DNA from: Armillaria gallica
Lineage: Eukaryota; Basidiomycota; Agaricomycetes; Agaricales; Physalacriaceae
Assembly (NCBI GenBank): GCA_037576215.1
Contig: JBANDB010000013.1
Span: forward strand, 2,108,001-2,172,000
Reading direction: 5' to 3'
DNA: 64,000 nucleotides
Below, one piece after another: positions 23,640 through 36,111 of the stretch. Numbering within the stretch: position 1 is the stretch's first letter; every line of letters begins with the position of its first letter. A model generated the notes under the pieces. The model worked only from the letters and a program-made list of their open reading frames with translations, ran no database searches and was not told the origin of the DNA. The translations under genes and the position numbers were made by a program.

Positions 23640-25060
23640 GTTCTATTCACCCTCACCACCTTCGTCATATACAGAACTTCAATGCTGTTACGCATTAGGC
23701 AAGTACGCACCCTGTTCGACGGAGATCGCAGTACTTGCAGCGGAGATACGTCTTCGGCATTCTATGGATATAGAGTCAGTGTAATGCCGAGAAGATACTT
23801 GGTAGACAGGCAAAGTATGGTAGCATCCGCGGAGTCGACGTCACTCATTGTCCTCGGTCCGGGTGGACGATGTTGGTGTTGGAAACGCAAACGTCTTTTC
23901 TCTTTTTCGCCACAGCCCCCTTCAACGACGAGAACCGTGCCTTTCTCCGAACACGTCGGACCTCGATTTTCCGTTCTAAGATTGAACTCGTTGGCCACCA
24001 ATCGTATTCTTGCAACGGCCCTGCATACGAAACAGTTCCAGAGTTTATTCCATTTGGCTGTTATTTCTTTACATCCCGGCGAAGAATTTTTGATATAAAT
24101 GGTGGGGATAGGACAAGCTTCAAATGATCTCTCCATTCCTTCCCTTTCTCACTCCCTTCCCTCCTCGCATTCTCTTCTCAGTCTGACCTGAGTTGTCGAG
24201 CAATGATGTCATCGGCGCGCCCCAGTCTCGGAGTCGTGTCCTTGATGGATTCTGATTCTGTGACGCCTGTCACACTGCCAGCGTGAACCTGTACTACGAC
24301 GATCTGGTTGGATGCTCAAGGTATGAATATATGAATGCGCGGTCTGCATGTTTCCTCCCTGTTTGCTAACTTGATGTAGAGCAGTGTTTCATTTCATCTC
24401 GTCAAGATTTACTGCGAGCACCAAGGTAGGCATCGCTTCGAGATTATCTAATTGATTGCATACCAACATTGATATTTAGCCATCTCCGTTTATGGACCGG
24501 CGAGCGACGATAATGGACGGGATATATTGAACTGGTACGTTCTTCGCCGTCTCATCTTCTTCCACCAAGTAACATTCCTGTGTTTTGTAGGTTTCCGCTT
24601 TCCTTCAAGCTCGCGTCTAGGACTTGGAGTGGAGACTCAAGGTTTAGCTCGAAGCGGTGGAAGGCGTAGGCAGCAGGGCAAAGAGATGAAATATGCTAGG
24701 ATGAGGTGCACTTGCTTTTTTGCCTACCTGCTTGCTTGAATGCTGACCGGCTCATTTTGCAGTAGGCTGCCGTCCTTTGATCTGTAGCGATGCAAGCACG
24801 GCTGATGTTCAAGCAAGGCATTCCTCGACTCTGATAACCTCGACTCATTGATGACGATGGTGGCCTTGCAGCTCTCTCGAATCAAGCGGGCTGGATAGAT
24901 GGGGGAGTGAATTTATGAGATAACACGCGCGTGCCCGTGCCATGACCGACGTGGCCTCTGCGACAGCATTCAACAACCTTCTTTCGCGTCGCTGTCGCCG
25001 TCGCCGCTACTCCTTAACCGCGTCTTGCATCACGATGAAGTTCAACATCTTTCTTTCCTT
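23640..25060 (+). repeat. HET-upstream repeat block, copy D
   Basis: 23,720-24,060 matches 1,290-1,600 and parts of 4,750-4,930. 24,240-24,960 matches 4,950-5,600 and 27,900-28,760 (GCGTGAACCTGTAC, TGCATGTTTCC, CCGGCGAGCGACGATAATGGA, ATCAAGCGGGCTGGATAG). From ~24,960 it diverges into a segment shared with ~2,245, so no HET gene follows. Confidence 0.7.
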
Positions 25061-26599
25061 CTAGTAGTACTAGAAGGTGTTCCCGCCAGCCACCACTATC
25101 TATCCACAGTCCCAAACCTCCCATCTGGTCGAATGAGATCGTTCATCATATCCTCCTTTGAGGCTATCCACCTTTACACGGAGCCACACCCGATTTACAG
25201 ATCGTCAGGGTCATCGTCTTGCGGTCTTGACGTGGGAATATGACCTGAGACGATCGAACGAGAGAGGTATTGAAGATCCTTGATTCCTTCGTATGTCATC
25301 ACCCATTCCTTTTTCTCTTCCACCCTGACTTGATGCGTCCCTTGCAGATGCTGTACACCTCGCCACTTCCGATTACTCCTGCTTCCATCCATGTGCAGAC
25401 CTTTTGCGCGCGCTCTGTTTCAAGTGAGCTATGACAGCTCAAGCATCAGATTCTACGTCTTGGAACTATTCAGACTACGTGGGCGTAGTGAGAGGAGGAG
25501 ATCCCTTGCTTCATCCTCAGTCTTCATATTCAAGCGAGCACCCGCTGGCTTCGGACGGTTCTGGGCACTCAATATTGATGGCCGCTTGACGTCTTCTTCT
25601 GAGAAGACTAATAGTGTGGGATGTTTCTCTTCACGTTCATCCATGCTCATAATGGTCGGTTTCGCTCCCCCGTTCTCTTCCTGCGTTTAACGAGCTAGCT
25701 TTTAGACTGCTACCACCATCTTCGTATTTTAACTTCGCCATCGTCGCCACCCCTTACTAGTGTCGAGACACAGTATGAACGCACCCAAAATCGAACGGTG
25801 GCGCTACGATGCTTTTGCCGGAGTCATTTCGAGACGGCGGGTACACGGACGAGACCTTGAAAACGTAATTCATCACTGGCACCCTTTACTTTTTTCTTTT
25901 ACTCATTGTTTTGTAGACGCTCTCTACGCCTAATGTGACTTTCGAGTCCATTGATTCTATTCCGTCGTCGCACGTCCACTTTCCTTCAGCCACATCGACC
26001 GCCCCTTCTATTTCTATCGCTGCCCAGGTGTTTGCGCAAGGCCTCTCATCCTACGACGTCTCGCTCACCAGTAATGACTCTTCCATCGATCACAGCACAG
26101 ATACTTTATCATTTCAGATATGGTGCCAGGAAAGCAATTCGAGTACCGAGCGATGCGTCTATCCAAACAAGTAGAGGTCCTTAATAACCGGCGAGAATAA
26201 AAAAACAGGCTGAACATCCTCATAAGCGAGAAGCGGATAGAGGAACTCGAACCATGAGCTAACCGCGACGCTTTCCCCCTTACACTATCTCGTTGACAGC
26301 GAAACGGTGATACAAAGGCCTTCCAAGAACCCCTTCGCATTTCAAGTGAACGTTGTTTTTAGTGCGGAGGCAAACAATTGGGCATTTGTGTCCAAGATGA
26401 GAGGGGTGAGTTTCATATTTTCAACAAGTTAGCCCAAAGTTAGCCATCGGAATGACAGATGATTTCGGCAGGAATATTGGCGTATAAAAGGAGGGAAAAA
26501 ATTCTTCCAAACACCCTCTACATGTCCCATCCCATCCTCGTCTTTCGTCTCCCTCGCAGTCAGTCCTATAGCAGACTCGCTTCACCTCGTGTTATGGCA
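25061..26599. other. CpG-rich stretch, no supported gene
   Basis: Short ORFs only. 25,935-26,174 gives a Ser/Thr-rich reading frame preceded by an intron-like stretch ending TTGTAG near 25,918, so a decayed exon is possible, but no family is recognised. Confidence 0.4.
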
Positions 26600-28820
26600 T
26601 CAGGACGATGTGCGGGCCGTCGACTCCGGGGCCCGTGCGCTCGTTGATGGGTCACAGTAACACGGGTCACGCTGGCAAGATGAACACGGACCACAAACAT
26701 CGCGAGAGGTAAGGACGTTTTTCAGTGCTGTTTCCTTGCGGTCAACTAATTTTCTTTATTAGAGCATTTTCCCAGACCTTGCAGAAAGATAAAGCGACTG
26801 TTTGAACAGTGACTCTACTTTTTTCGGATATGCTGGGCGGCTCCAACCTGGGATCGGTGAGCTCTCTCGTTAGAACATTTTCATTTCACTGCTGACTGTA
26901 GGTATTGGACAGGTATAGAGCTCGACGCCGCGTCTGTGGCAAGTCTTCATCGATGTACCGTCGACCACAGTGAAGCGTGGATATGGGTCTGATTGTATGT
27001 TGGATGCATTTTCATCTGCGACTATCTACTGATTAGAATTTGCTAGGAAGGCCGGTCGCTGTCGGGAAAGCTTGTGGAAGAAGGAAACCAAGAACGGTGG
27101 CTCTGGAGGTCCGTGCAATGTTGCACTGGTGGTTAATTCCTCACATATCGAACCCTAGGGTTCAACGTTCGAACATTCAACCTTTGCTGGCGATATCCCC
27201 TTCATTCTTATCCCGCCGCTGATACCATCCCGTTCAACATCAGTACGTATCCTGGCTCTCGTTCGTGCCATCGAGGACTAATGCCTAGGTTAGGACTTGA
27301 ATACGGACGGCGTCGACGGTGGGAACACGCTAGTGGGTACGGGATGGCACTTCAGCTTCATGAAGGAAGGTATGGCTGGTTTTCCGATGTAAGAGTGGCC
27401 GAGAAACTAACTCGATTCATTCAGTAAATGCCGACTACGCGCAAGGAATGCATGCGTGCGCGCGTGGAGGGTCTCCCGTGCGTGCGGATGGCGAGAGGAG
27501 GAGTAGCGCTGATTGGCAGAGGAAGGAAGGTCGGATACCTCTTTTATTTGCCTGGATGGGTGGTTTCACGACTGAGATGTGGTTGGCACGTCCACGGAGG
27601 TGGTTTGCGGATGTCGGATGGAACGTCGAGCAGCCTTGCAACAGGGCAGAATAGGCTAGAATAGTAGGGAGGCACCCATGCGGAGTCGCAGACATTGCAC
27701 TGAATGTGATGCGTTCAACGGAGAGCACAATACTGGCAGTGGAGATACGTCTTGCAGCATCCGCGGAGTCGACGTCACTCACCGTACTCGGTCTGGATGC
27801 ACAATGTTGGAAATGCAAACGTCTGCAATGGTCCTTCCCGCATTGTCTTCTCATCCAACCTGAGTCGTCGAGTAATGATGACATTGCCGCGTCCCAGTGT
27901 CTTGGATTCGTTGATGGATTCGTTGATTCTGTGACGTTCAATGTCACGCTGCGAGCGTAAACCTATACCACGATCATTTGGTTGGATGCTCAAGCTAACA
28001 CGTACTCTGCATGTTCCCTTCCTGTTTACTGACTTTATGTAGTGTTTCCTTTCATCTTTTCAAGATTCAATACGAGTACCAAGGTGGGCATCGACTCGAG
28101 ATTATTTGATTGATTGCACACCGATATTGATCTGTAGCCATCTCTGTTTCTCGACCGGCAAGCACAATAATGAATGGGATCTAGAGCTGGAAATGTTGCA
28201 ATGGTACGTTCTTCGCCATCTCATCCTCTTCCATCGAGTAACCGGCGTTCCTGTGTTCTGTAGGCTTCCGCTTTCCTTCAAGTTGGCGCCTGGGACTCGG
28301 AGTGGAGACTCAAGATTTGGTTCGAAGGTGTAGGCTGCAGGGCAATGATGCCAGGATGAGGTGTGCTCATTTATTTTTACCTACCTGCCCTGCTTGCATG
28401 CTGACCGACTCGTTTTGCAGTTAGCTGCCTTCCTTTGCTCTGTAGTGAATCCGACGTTCGAGTAAGGCATTCCTCGACTCCGACAGTCTCGACGAATTAA
28501 CGACGACGTTGCAGTTCTCTCGATTCAAGCGGGCTGCATAGCGAGGGACGACGGACAAGATGGATGGGTGGACTTTTTCGAGCGCATCAGTAAGCAGGCG
28601 GTATTTCTGTTACAAGGCGTGTGCTAACATGGCGGGCAGGAGAGAGGGCGTGGATTAGCTAGGGAGGTGCTTCCTAATGATAAAATGTACCTTATAGACG
28701 CAGGAGCGAGTTTATAAGATAACACGCACACGCCCGTGCCATGCGGCGATCCGATATCTTTTTTCCGGGGAGAAATTTACCAGGTTCACAGGCGTGCAAC
28801 TCAGCGCCTGACTACGCCTT
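26600..28820 (+). repeat. HET-upstream repeat block, copy B
   Basis: Colinear with copy A (3,770-5,900) and followed, as in A, by a HET gene. Examples are GCTGACTGTAGGTATTGG near 26,892 (A near 4,029), GAGGACTAATGCCTAG with intron-like 27,243-27,288, and AAGCGGGCT near 28,526. Copies A and B plus their HET genes form a ~4.5-kb segmental duplication about 23 kb apart, head to tail. Confidence 0.75.
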
Positions 28821-29174
28821 GAATGTCCGTCCTCACGGATGAATGTCGGGATCAATTAAACAATAACTCCATGTGTACAGCATCTTCCCAAGCTGTCTCG
28901 TGCTGCATTGTTTGTATGTGTTTCAGAAATTTGTGCCTTGCCTTCCGACACCTATCCAAGGTGACTCGAGCAGCGCTTCTTTGCGCTCCCCGGAACGATA
29001 TCTTGAAAACTTTGAAAGGGGAAATAGTGAGTACAGTTAATCTAAGATCGTTTCGAGTATATACCTCAACGACGTTACTAGTAACGCTCAAGAATTACAC
29101 GAAGTTGGCCTTTGATTCGCATCAAAGCGATTTGGAAACACTTGCGCTTCGTATTTACGACTCTACAGAGACTG

Positions 29175-31147
29175 ATGGATTCACCACCGAGCGTAGGCTC
29201 CGTTTCAGATAGGAACACCAACTTGGTCGCGCCTTCAGAGACAGTAGCGGAGACGCAACACCCGGCCGGGAGTGATTTTTCAGAAGATTGGGAAGTTGTG
29301 TTGGAGGTGACAGTTGATTCATCGGCAACCGTGCGACAAGAAGTACCCTCAGCATCGTCAGTGGCGGGTCCTCAGATTGATCCTGCGGGTGGGGGGTCGA
29401 ACGGTGATTCTGCTACTGATTCTGATGATATCAATGATGTGGCATCTTATTGTTATGGTTATAGATACTACTTGGTATGTCAGTTGGCAACACAGACAGA
29501 AAAGAAATTTAAATGTATTTCCAGGGCATCACTCTTCCCAAAGTCACCCTTTCCGCGTTCACTGAGACCGGCCAAGCAGAATTGTCTATCAAGGTTCCAA
29601 AGCAGTGGTTGTACACCGGTTGAAGTCCTGTCATATCATCATCCCTTGCGGACACTCCCTGTGCTACCCTTGGCATTGAGGGGGTGTTAGATCAACTGAA
29701 TGCCATACTTGGAACATCACACACCCTCAACACCCCATCTCTCTTGTCACTTCTGAGTGAGTGCATTGAGAATCACAATGACTTTGGCACATCTTATGCC
29801 TGCCTTTGCCAAGTATGGAACACACATCACAATAGCAACATGCAATATGAACTCTGCAGATGTGAAGAAAAGGACAAGAAACGGAGAGAAAAAGCACTGG
29901 TAGAGAACCGGATCATTGACCCACATTTGCCACCTCAATGTGTTTGGGACTTGTACAGCAATCACATAGTGCCTTCATGGATTGCTGGACCATGGAGAAT
30001 GTCACACCCAATTTCACATGCATGGGTGGATGAAAGGGATCATGTGAATGTGTGGACGTCTATCAATGGGAAGGAGTGGCCAGTGCCAATCCCAAAGGGT
30101 ACCAGTCTCAAACTCATCTGGATTGAGATGCTAAATATGGGGCTACAGTATGTATGGCTGGATATGCTCTGTTTGAGGCAGAAAGGGGGGCCACAGGAGG
30201 ATCTGCATGTGGAGGAGTGGAAGCTGGATGTGCCCACAATTGGATATGTGTATAAAGATGCTAAGGTCGTGATCTACCTGAGTGGACTGGGGCACCCATT
30301 GAGTTTGAAGGAGGGTGACTTGGACAGTGATCAGTGTTGGTTTTGACGAGCATGGACAGTCTAGGAGGTTGGATTGGATAGTATCATTGCTGGGGATACA
30401 CTAGATGGACCCATGCATGCCAGACCAATAGATGAGGATGGGAACTACAAGACAGACTTGCTGACAAGGTTTCACAAGCAGCTAAAGTCAGTGCAGGAGA
30501 GCAAAGGTCTATTTAGCAAGCTGGCAGAAATGCAGAAGCGAGTGTCTACTAATCCAGTGGACAAAGTTGCTGGACTTGCATTCCCTCTGGTGCCAAGGAC
30601 AATACCTGCCTACTATGAGAGTGAGTTTCCAGAGAATGCATGAACAGCACTGGTAGATGCAATGCACTCTCTGATGAGGGTGAAGTTCCTCTTTGAGTAT
30701 CCTGGAGCTGAACTTGGATGCAAGAAATGGAGACCATCATGGATGCAGGTCATGACTGAGCCTTTGCCAGAGAATCATTCTTGTAAATATGTTGAGCATG
30801 ATGATAAGACAGGTGACGACTGGTATAAAGGGTTTTGCATTGAAAAGGGGCTTGTGCAGGGATTGGATGTGAGATTAGCAGAAGGGCATGATCAATGTGG
30901 GGAGTTGGTTGTTGAAGATGCCAATGAGATTGCACACACATTCATAATCCATGTCACCCACCAATGTCTGATACCTGAAGATGTGTACACACTGCTTGGA
31001 GATGAAAAGCTCTATACATGGGCTGTAGGGAGACAACTGCCAGGACAGAAATTTGAGAAAGTGTCAGTGTTTACAATGGATGGCTTAAAAGCAGAAAGGT
31101 TAAAAAAGTTGCATGTGCATTTATGGTCTTGCAATGTACTTGTTTGA
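29175..31147 (+). pseudogene. HET-domain paralogue with four nonsense codons
   Basis: Exons are 29175-29474 and 29525-31147, with a 50-nt intron at the same place as in the intact gene, giving 641 codons in one uninterrupted frame apart from four stops: TGA 29621-29623, TGA 30344-30346, TAG 30362-30364 and TGA 30641-30643. The HET motifs are otherwise recognisable (PISHAWVDE, VWLDMLCLRQ, HAREPIDE-like downstream region), and the second stop falls inside the CWF-x-RAWT motif. No indel shifts the frame relative to the intact copy. The three stops from 30,344 onward fall where the intact gene has CAA, CAG and TGG; the first falls where it has CAA. All are reachable by C-to-T or G-to-A changes from a plausible ancestor. 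Truncated translation would retain under 40 residues of exon 2. Confidence 0.85.
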
Positions 31148-34100
31148 TTTTACTACCAGTCAGGGATACTGGTGGTTATAGTCTTGATCTCCTGGTGTTA
31201 ATATCTGGGTCCAGAAATAAGACAAGCAAAAATAGTGTCATTACTGTAGAGCAATAGAATTATGTGACAATGGGGTATTTAAGGTGATACAACATATTCA
31301 GATAATAATAATAATACTTGCTGTGCACTGTGTGGTGGCTGCAGCTTGAAAGTTGAAATTAGGGCTTTGCACCATACCATATAGAGTGAACAGCCATATA
31401 GAGGACAGCTGTCAGCTGTTAGAAAAATTAGCCTTCATGGTATGGTGATGGTGATGGCTATCATTACTGTATATGCACTGATGGTTACTTATAAGAGCAG
31501 AGACCAGGGTCAAATATAGCAGAAATGGCCAGCTTTCAGCTTTCATCATTTTGTATCCACACTGGTCAAAAAAAAAAACTCACTAATTTAATTATTTTTT
31601 AAGTACCTATATAGAACCCATATGATCCAAAATGGATGGAATCCTCTGACAGCATGGATATAATACCCATATGATAGCATCTATACAACTATACCATATG
31701 GTGATGGTGCAAAGCTCTGATTGAATCTGCCATTTCCAGAAAGTGATGGTGCTGTCAGGACCTCAAGAGTACTCTCTTGTGAATGAATTTTGAGAATACT
31801 ATACAATTTTAACCATTAATTCACATAACACATAATAGGACCCTGTGAAGTGAAGCTATTGGTAATTTGTAATGCATAACAGGATCTTGTGAAGCTGTCA
31901 TATCTTGATGACCAATTAGCTCAATTTTCTTGCAAAAATCTGAAAAATTTCTCTCCTACATATATTCTTTTGATACAAAATGTATATACAAGTAATATGA
32001 GACACTCTATTATTCTTCACAACTCGCTGCACATCACAATTACCATATCCCATCACAGCAAGGCACCTTTGATTGACAATCATCCCAATATAGTGTTGCC
32101 ACATCACTCAGAAGCACCTAGTTGACATGATTGACACCAGTACCCTTCCAGCTACAATAATTACAGCCATGGCAATTACAGACTGTATTTACTAAGGCTG
32201 TTACAGTGCCAAGACCTCAAATTATCATTGACTCAAGTGTACACCTCAGTACAGTAACTGCAGCTCAATAATCTGCAGCTAAACAGCATCTCATGATCTG
32301 CTCATCACTCAATTAAACTACACGGTTTTCATCCATACATGGCAACATTGAAGACTTGCTGTTACTTTAGAACCACAGATTCCATGTATTTACTACAGCT
32401 ATTACAAAGCCAAAGGACTTACAGCCTTACTAAGGCTCTGAAGAATATCCTATTTATAAAACCATACTTGTAGTATAAAAAATAAGTAGAAACTGCATTT
32501 TTAGAGCTAGTTCTTACCCAGTTGACGAGGCTACAGCATTACCAGTCAGCTACAGTTACTCCAAGTTATCCCTCATCACTTGCTTCCTCTTAATGCTGTT
32601 GGTTTGCACTAGCTATTGTGCCAATACATGGAATCTCACATCAATAACTTGCTTTTGTCTTTTAATGCTGCAACATTGCTTCACTTTCATCACATAGGAT
32701 TGTTTCATCACTTTCACCTTCTATGTCACCATTGTTTTTATCACCCAGTTCAGTATTGCCTCTGTGTAGGCCCAGTTCAGCATTGTTCTCCATAGGATCA
32801 CCCTTGTCTTTATCATTGTTCAGAGTTCCTGTGCATCTATTGCCACAACACCCCACTCAGCACCACAGTTACCATGTTTTCTCCCAGTTTCTTGCAGTTT
32901 TCATACATTTATTGCTATTGTTTTGACTCACAATATTAAGTACACCCTCGAGCCACATTTTCTAGGCTATTTCAATGTTTTCTAGTCTATTGCCACAGTT
33001 TCTAGACTGTTTAGATATGATTTCTAGAGCATTGCGACATTTTCTAGTCCATCCCCACAATTACTAGTCCTTTCCCATGATTTCTAGAGCATTGCCATAA
33101 TTTATAGTCCTATTTTCATGCTCTTTAGCTCGTTTTTACGGTTTCTATCATGGTTTCTTGGTATTCCAGTTATACCAGATTCTGTTCCATCTCGTTTATT
33201 ATGATCCCTCCTGGCTTACAGCCAACATCTATTAGTACTCATTGACCAAGAGTACTACTTCGCTGACTGAAAAGTTGCAGTGTATCTTGTGTTATAGAGG
33301 AATTGACTGCACAGAGGTGCACCGAACCACTCGCACACACACAATGCTTTGATTGCTGTGCTCCCACGTTAATTGCCTAAGCTCTCTCTGAGTTTTGGGT
33401 GTTGCCATTGCCACAGAAGTCTAGGCTCATCACCAAGCTTGATGCTGCATGGAATGAGAATGAATGGATCAGCTGTAGTTGCAGTGAAGCACAGAGATTT
33501 TTTTAACTATTTTTGTAATTTATCTGTGATTTTGAAAGGTTAGAGGAGAAATCCAGAAAAATCGGCCAGTAGGGATAGCTTAGGGGAAGAATCCAGACAG
33601 ATTTTAATATTTTGGCAGGCAAAAAGTCTGAACAAAATTTTGAATTTGGCTAAAATTTGCCCCTAACCTCTGAGAGCATAAACACAGGTTCTAGGCTATC
33701 TACCTACCTACTGGCCAGTGGCCACTGAGTCACGATGTGTCAAGCCACCATCAAATGTTATACCAGAATTATCTGACAAATGACACCCTTGAATATTTAC
33801 TGACATTATCACTAACTCCTCAAGCTCTGAGGATCCAATTATGGTGCCTTGACCCCATAGTCTGCAAATGTGTAGTCAAGGTTTTAAATTAAATTTTATT
33901 CCATGAGGTGATGACTTGCTTACCTTCCAGAGTTTCATTTAGAAAAAAGAACAGGCCACCATTTTAGACTGCGCAAGTGGTGAGTATGTATTTTTGGCTA
34001 TTGTGTTCCACTGCAATTTATAGGTACCTTAGATATCAGAACGTGAACTGTCATAAACAGGGACCAGTCACCATCCCCTGGTGGTAGTCCACTCTAAAAT

Positions 34101-35615
34101 TGCTGTCAGATTCAACTTCCATTCTGCAAGATGGAGAGATACTTTCTGTCCATTGATTTATGCAGGGTTTTTTCTGAGAGCTATTTCAGACAGCATAGTG
34201 GGTGCAAGTGAGTACTGATTGCAGTTAGCAATGTGATACCTCTGCCACATTCAAAGTGATGGAATCAACAGGAGCTGAAAGAGTGGAAGCTATACAGTCT
34301 GAGCTTGAGGGCAGGGACTTTGAATGCCAAGTACATGTTAGATGGTGGAAAACAAATATGAATTTGTGGGCTTGGAACTACAGACGACATTGGCTCCCAC
34401 TCAACATCAACCACTCCAAGTCCTGTCCTGCCAATTATGGGAACTTTTCTGAAGGTTCTTGATATCTTCAGAGCAAAGTACAAATAAGAAACAGGATTCA
34501 AGTCGAAGAGGGTGGAGTCGTGATGAAAGAAGCAAGTATGTGAGGCATGCATCAGCAAAATGGTCACTTCATCTTTGTGGTATTTCAGTACTTTCTAAAA
34601 CCGTAAAAGCTTTGAAAGATATGAAATACAATATTTTTCCACAAGAAGAAAATGTATTTCACAAGACACATACCTTGTCTTGTCAAGCAGATTGAAACTT
34701 TGAAAGACTGGCATATCATCTTTCAGCAATGTCTTTTATATATTTTAGTTTGCTTATTGCTTTGGAACATCATGAACAATAAAAGAGCATAGAAAGCATA
34801 GTGGTAATTGGCATAATCATACTACATGGGCATACCGCAAGCAGAAACATTTAAACAGTAAGTAACACTAGTACAAGAAAGCTTGACTACATGAGAGAAG
34901 GATGTCTGTGCTCCAGTGAGAAGGACTTAGTAGCTAGTCACTGGAGTAGCTTTCCAGAGTCTCTCTGGCCCATCTATGTCCTATCCTGTTCATACTGCAG
35001 TGATTTGGATTGAATCCAATGGTGTTTGAATCCAACTCTGCACCCCAAAAAAGATATGAGCCTCAAAGGTACCTGTGGTGAGCAACTATAATCTCCTGGA
35101 ATAGAGACTTACCTTTAGACAAATGGCAGAACACTGAAATGGAAGGGCATCAGTGCTTGAAACCCAGCCCCCAGGGAGAGTAACATACCATGTGCAAAGC
35201 CTGTTTTTATACTCATCTGGGATCCCTAGATGTGATATGCACTACACTACCTTTGTATCCAGCTTGCTAGTTCAATGCTGAGGTTGTCCTTTGAATGAGG
35301 ATGGAGGGGGAAAGGAAGAACATGGAGATCAATTCGAATTGACTTTTGGATTTAAAAGTCAACATCATGTGAAATGATATGATTGGCCTGTGCACAGGTG
35401 CCCTGGCAGAGTTTGAAAGAACTTAGACAAATTTTCACCAATGTTTAGCTTCAATTACATAGTTTTCATACTCTCAAGCAGCAGTGCAACATAGTAAATA
35501 GGTACACAGAACACCAGTCATGTCAGAATTGCAACTCGAAATTTGTACCTACTGCTACTATGATGTAATCTTTCAGAACCCAGTTCTCAAACCTGACATT
35601 CATACACTGTCTACA
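31148..35615. other. AT-rich intergenic region
   Basis: No gene supported. A poly-A run sits near 31,570. Short ORFs at 34,256-34,695 have no recognisable domain and are not called. A 20-bp minisatellite is listed separately. Confidence 0.5.
32950..33130 (+). repeat. 20-bp CTAG minisatellite, about nine units
   Basis: Degenerate units of 19-21 bp with approximate consensus GCCACAATTTCTAGTCCATT follow one another without gaps from the phrase CCACATTTTCTAGG to CATAATTTATAGTCC. The CTAG core is the best conserved part. Confidence 0.7.
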
Positions 35616-36111
35616 TGTTCACACCTAGATTTTGCGATTTTATAACAATACTATTGCATATCTATCCTATGTTAGTGATACTTAGAGGACTATAGCTGAG
35701 GTTTTGAGCTGATAGTTAGACTAATATGCAGCTAGTTGAGTCAGGACTTAGATGCAACACCACTAGTGGGTTAAATCTACCAGCTGGCCATACTAGTGAC
35801 TTGAAAGCTAGCAGGACTACATAAATATGCCCACTAGTGCACAAGTGATGTGACTAGTGCACCAGACAAGAGGCAGAGGACACAAATCTCATGAAGTTCA
35901 GTCACTAGTGGACCAATCTGGGCATAAACACCTAAGTCAGGTTAACTAGTCACATGGAAATCTTGAAGCAGGACTTAGAAAAGAATTAGCAACAGATTAA
36001 CCTTGCAGCATATCCAACTAGTGTGATACAGATCTATTACAATCAGCACTAGTATAGCTGGGCTGCGCCTTTGATCACAATCAACAGCTGTTACAGGCAT
36101 GCTCGCCTGGC
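35616..36111 (+). mobile_element. ACTAGT-rich LTR-like repeat, copy R1 (5' part)
   Basis: Starts TGTTCACACCTAGATTTTG and follows copies R2 and R3 to GCCTGGCTA, where homology stops. Eight ACTAGT hexamers occur in about 500 bp. It is truncated relative to R3 and lacks the TATA-box region and everything downstream. Confidence 0.7.

Noticed and set aside
34256..34695. Two short plus-strand ORFs in the AT-rich region
   Set aside because: No domain, no intron structure and no copy elsewhere in the window.
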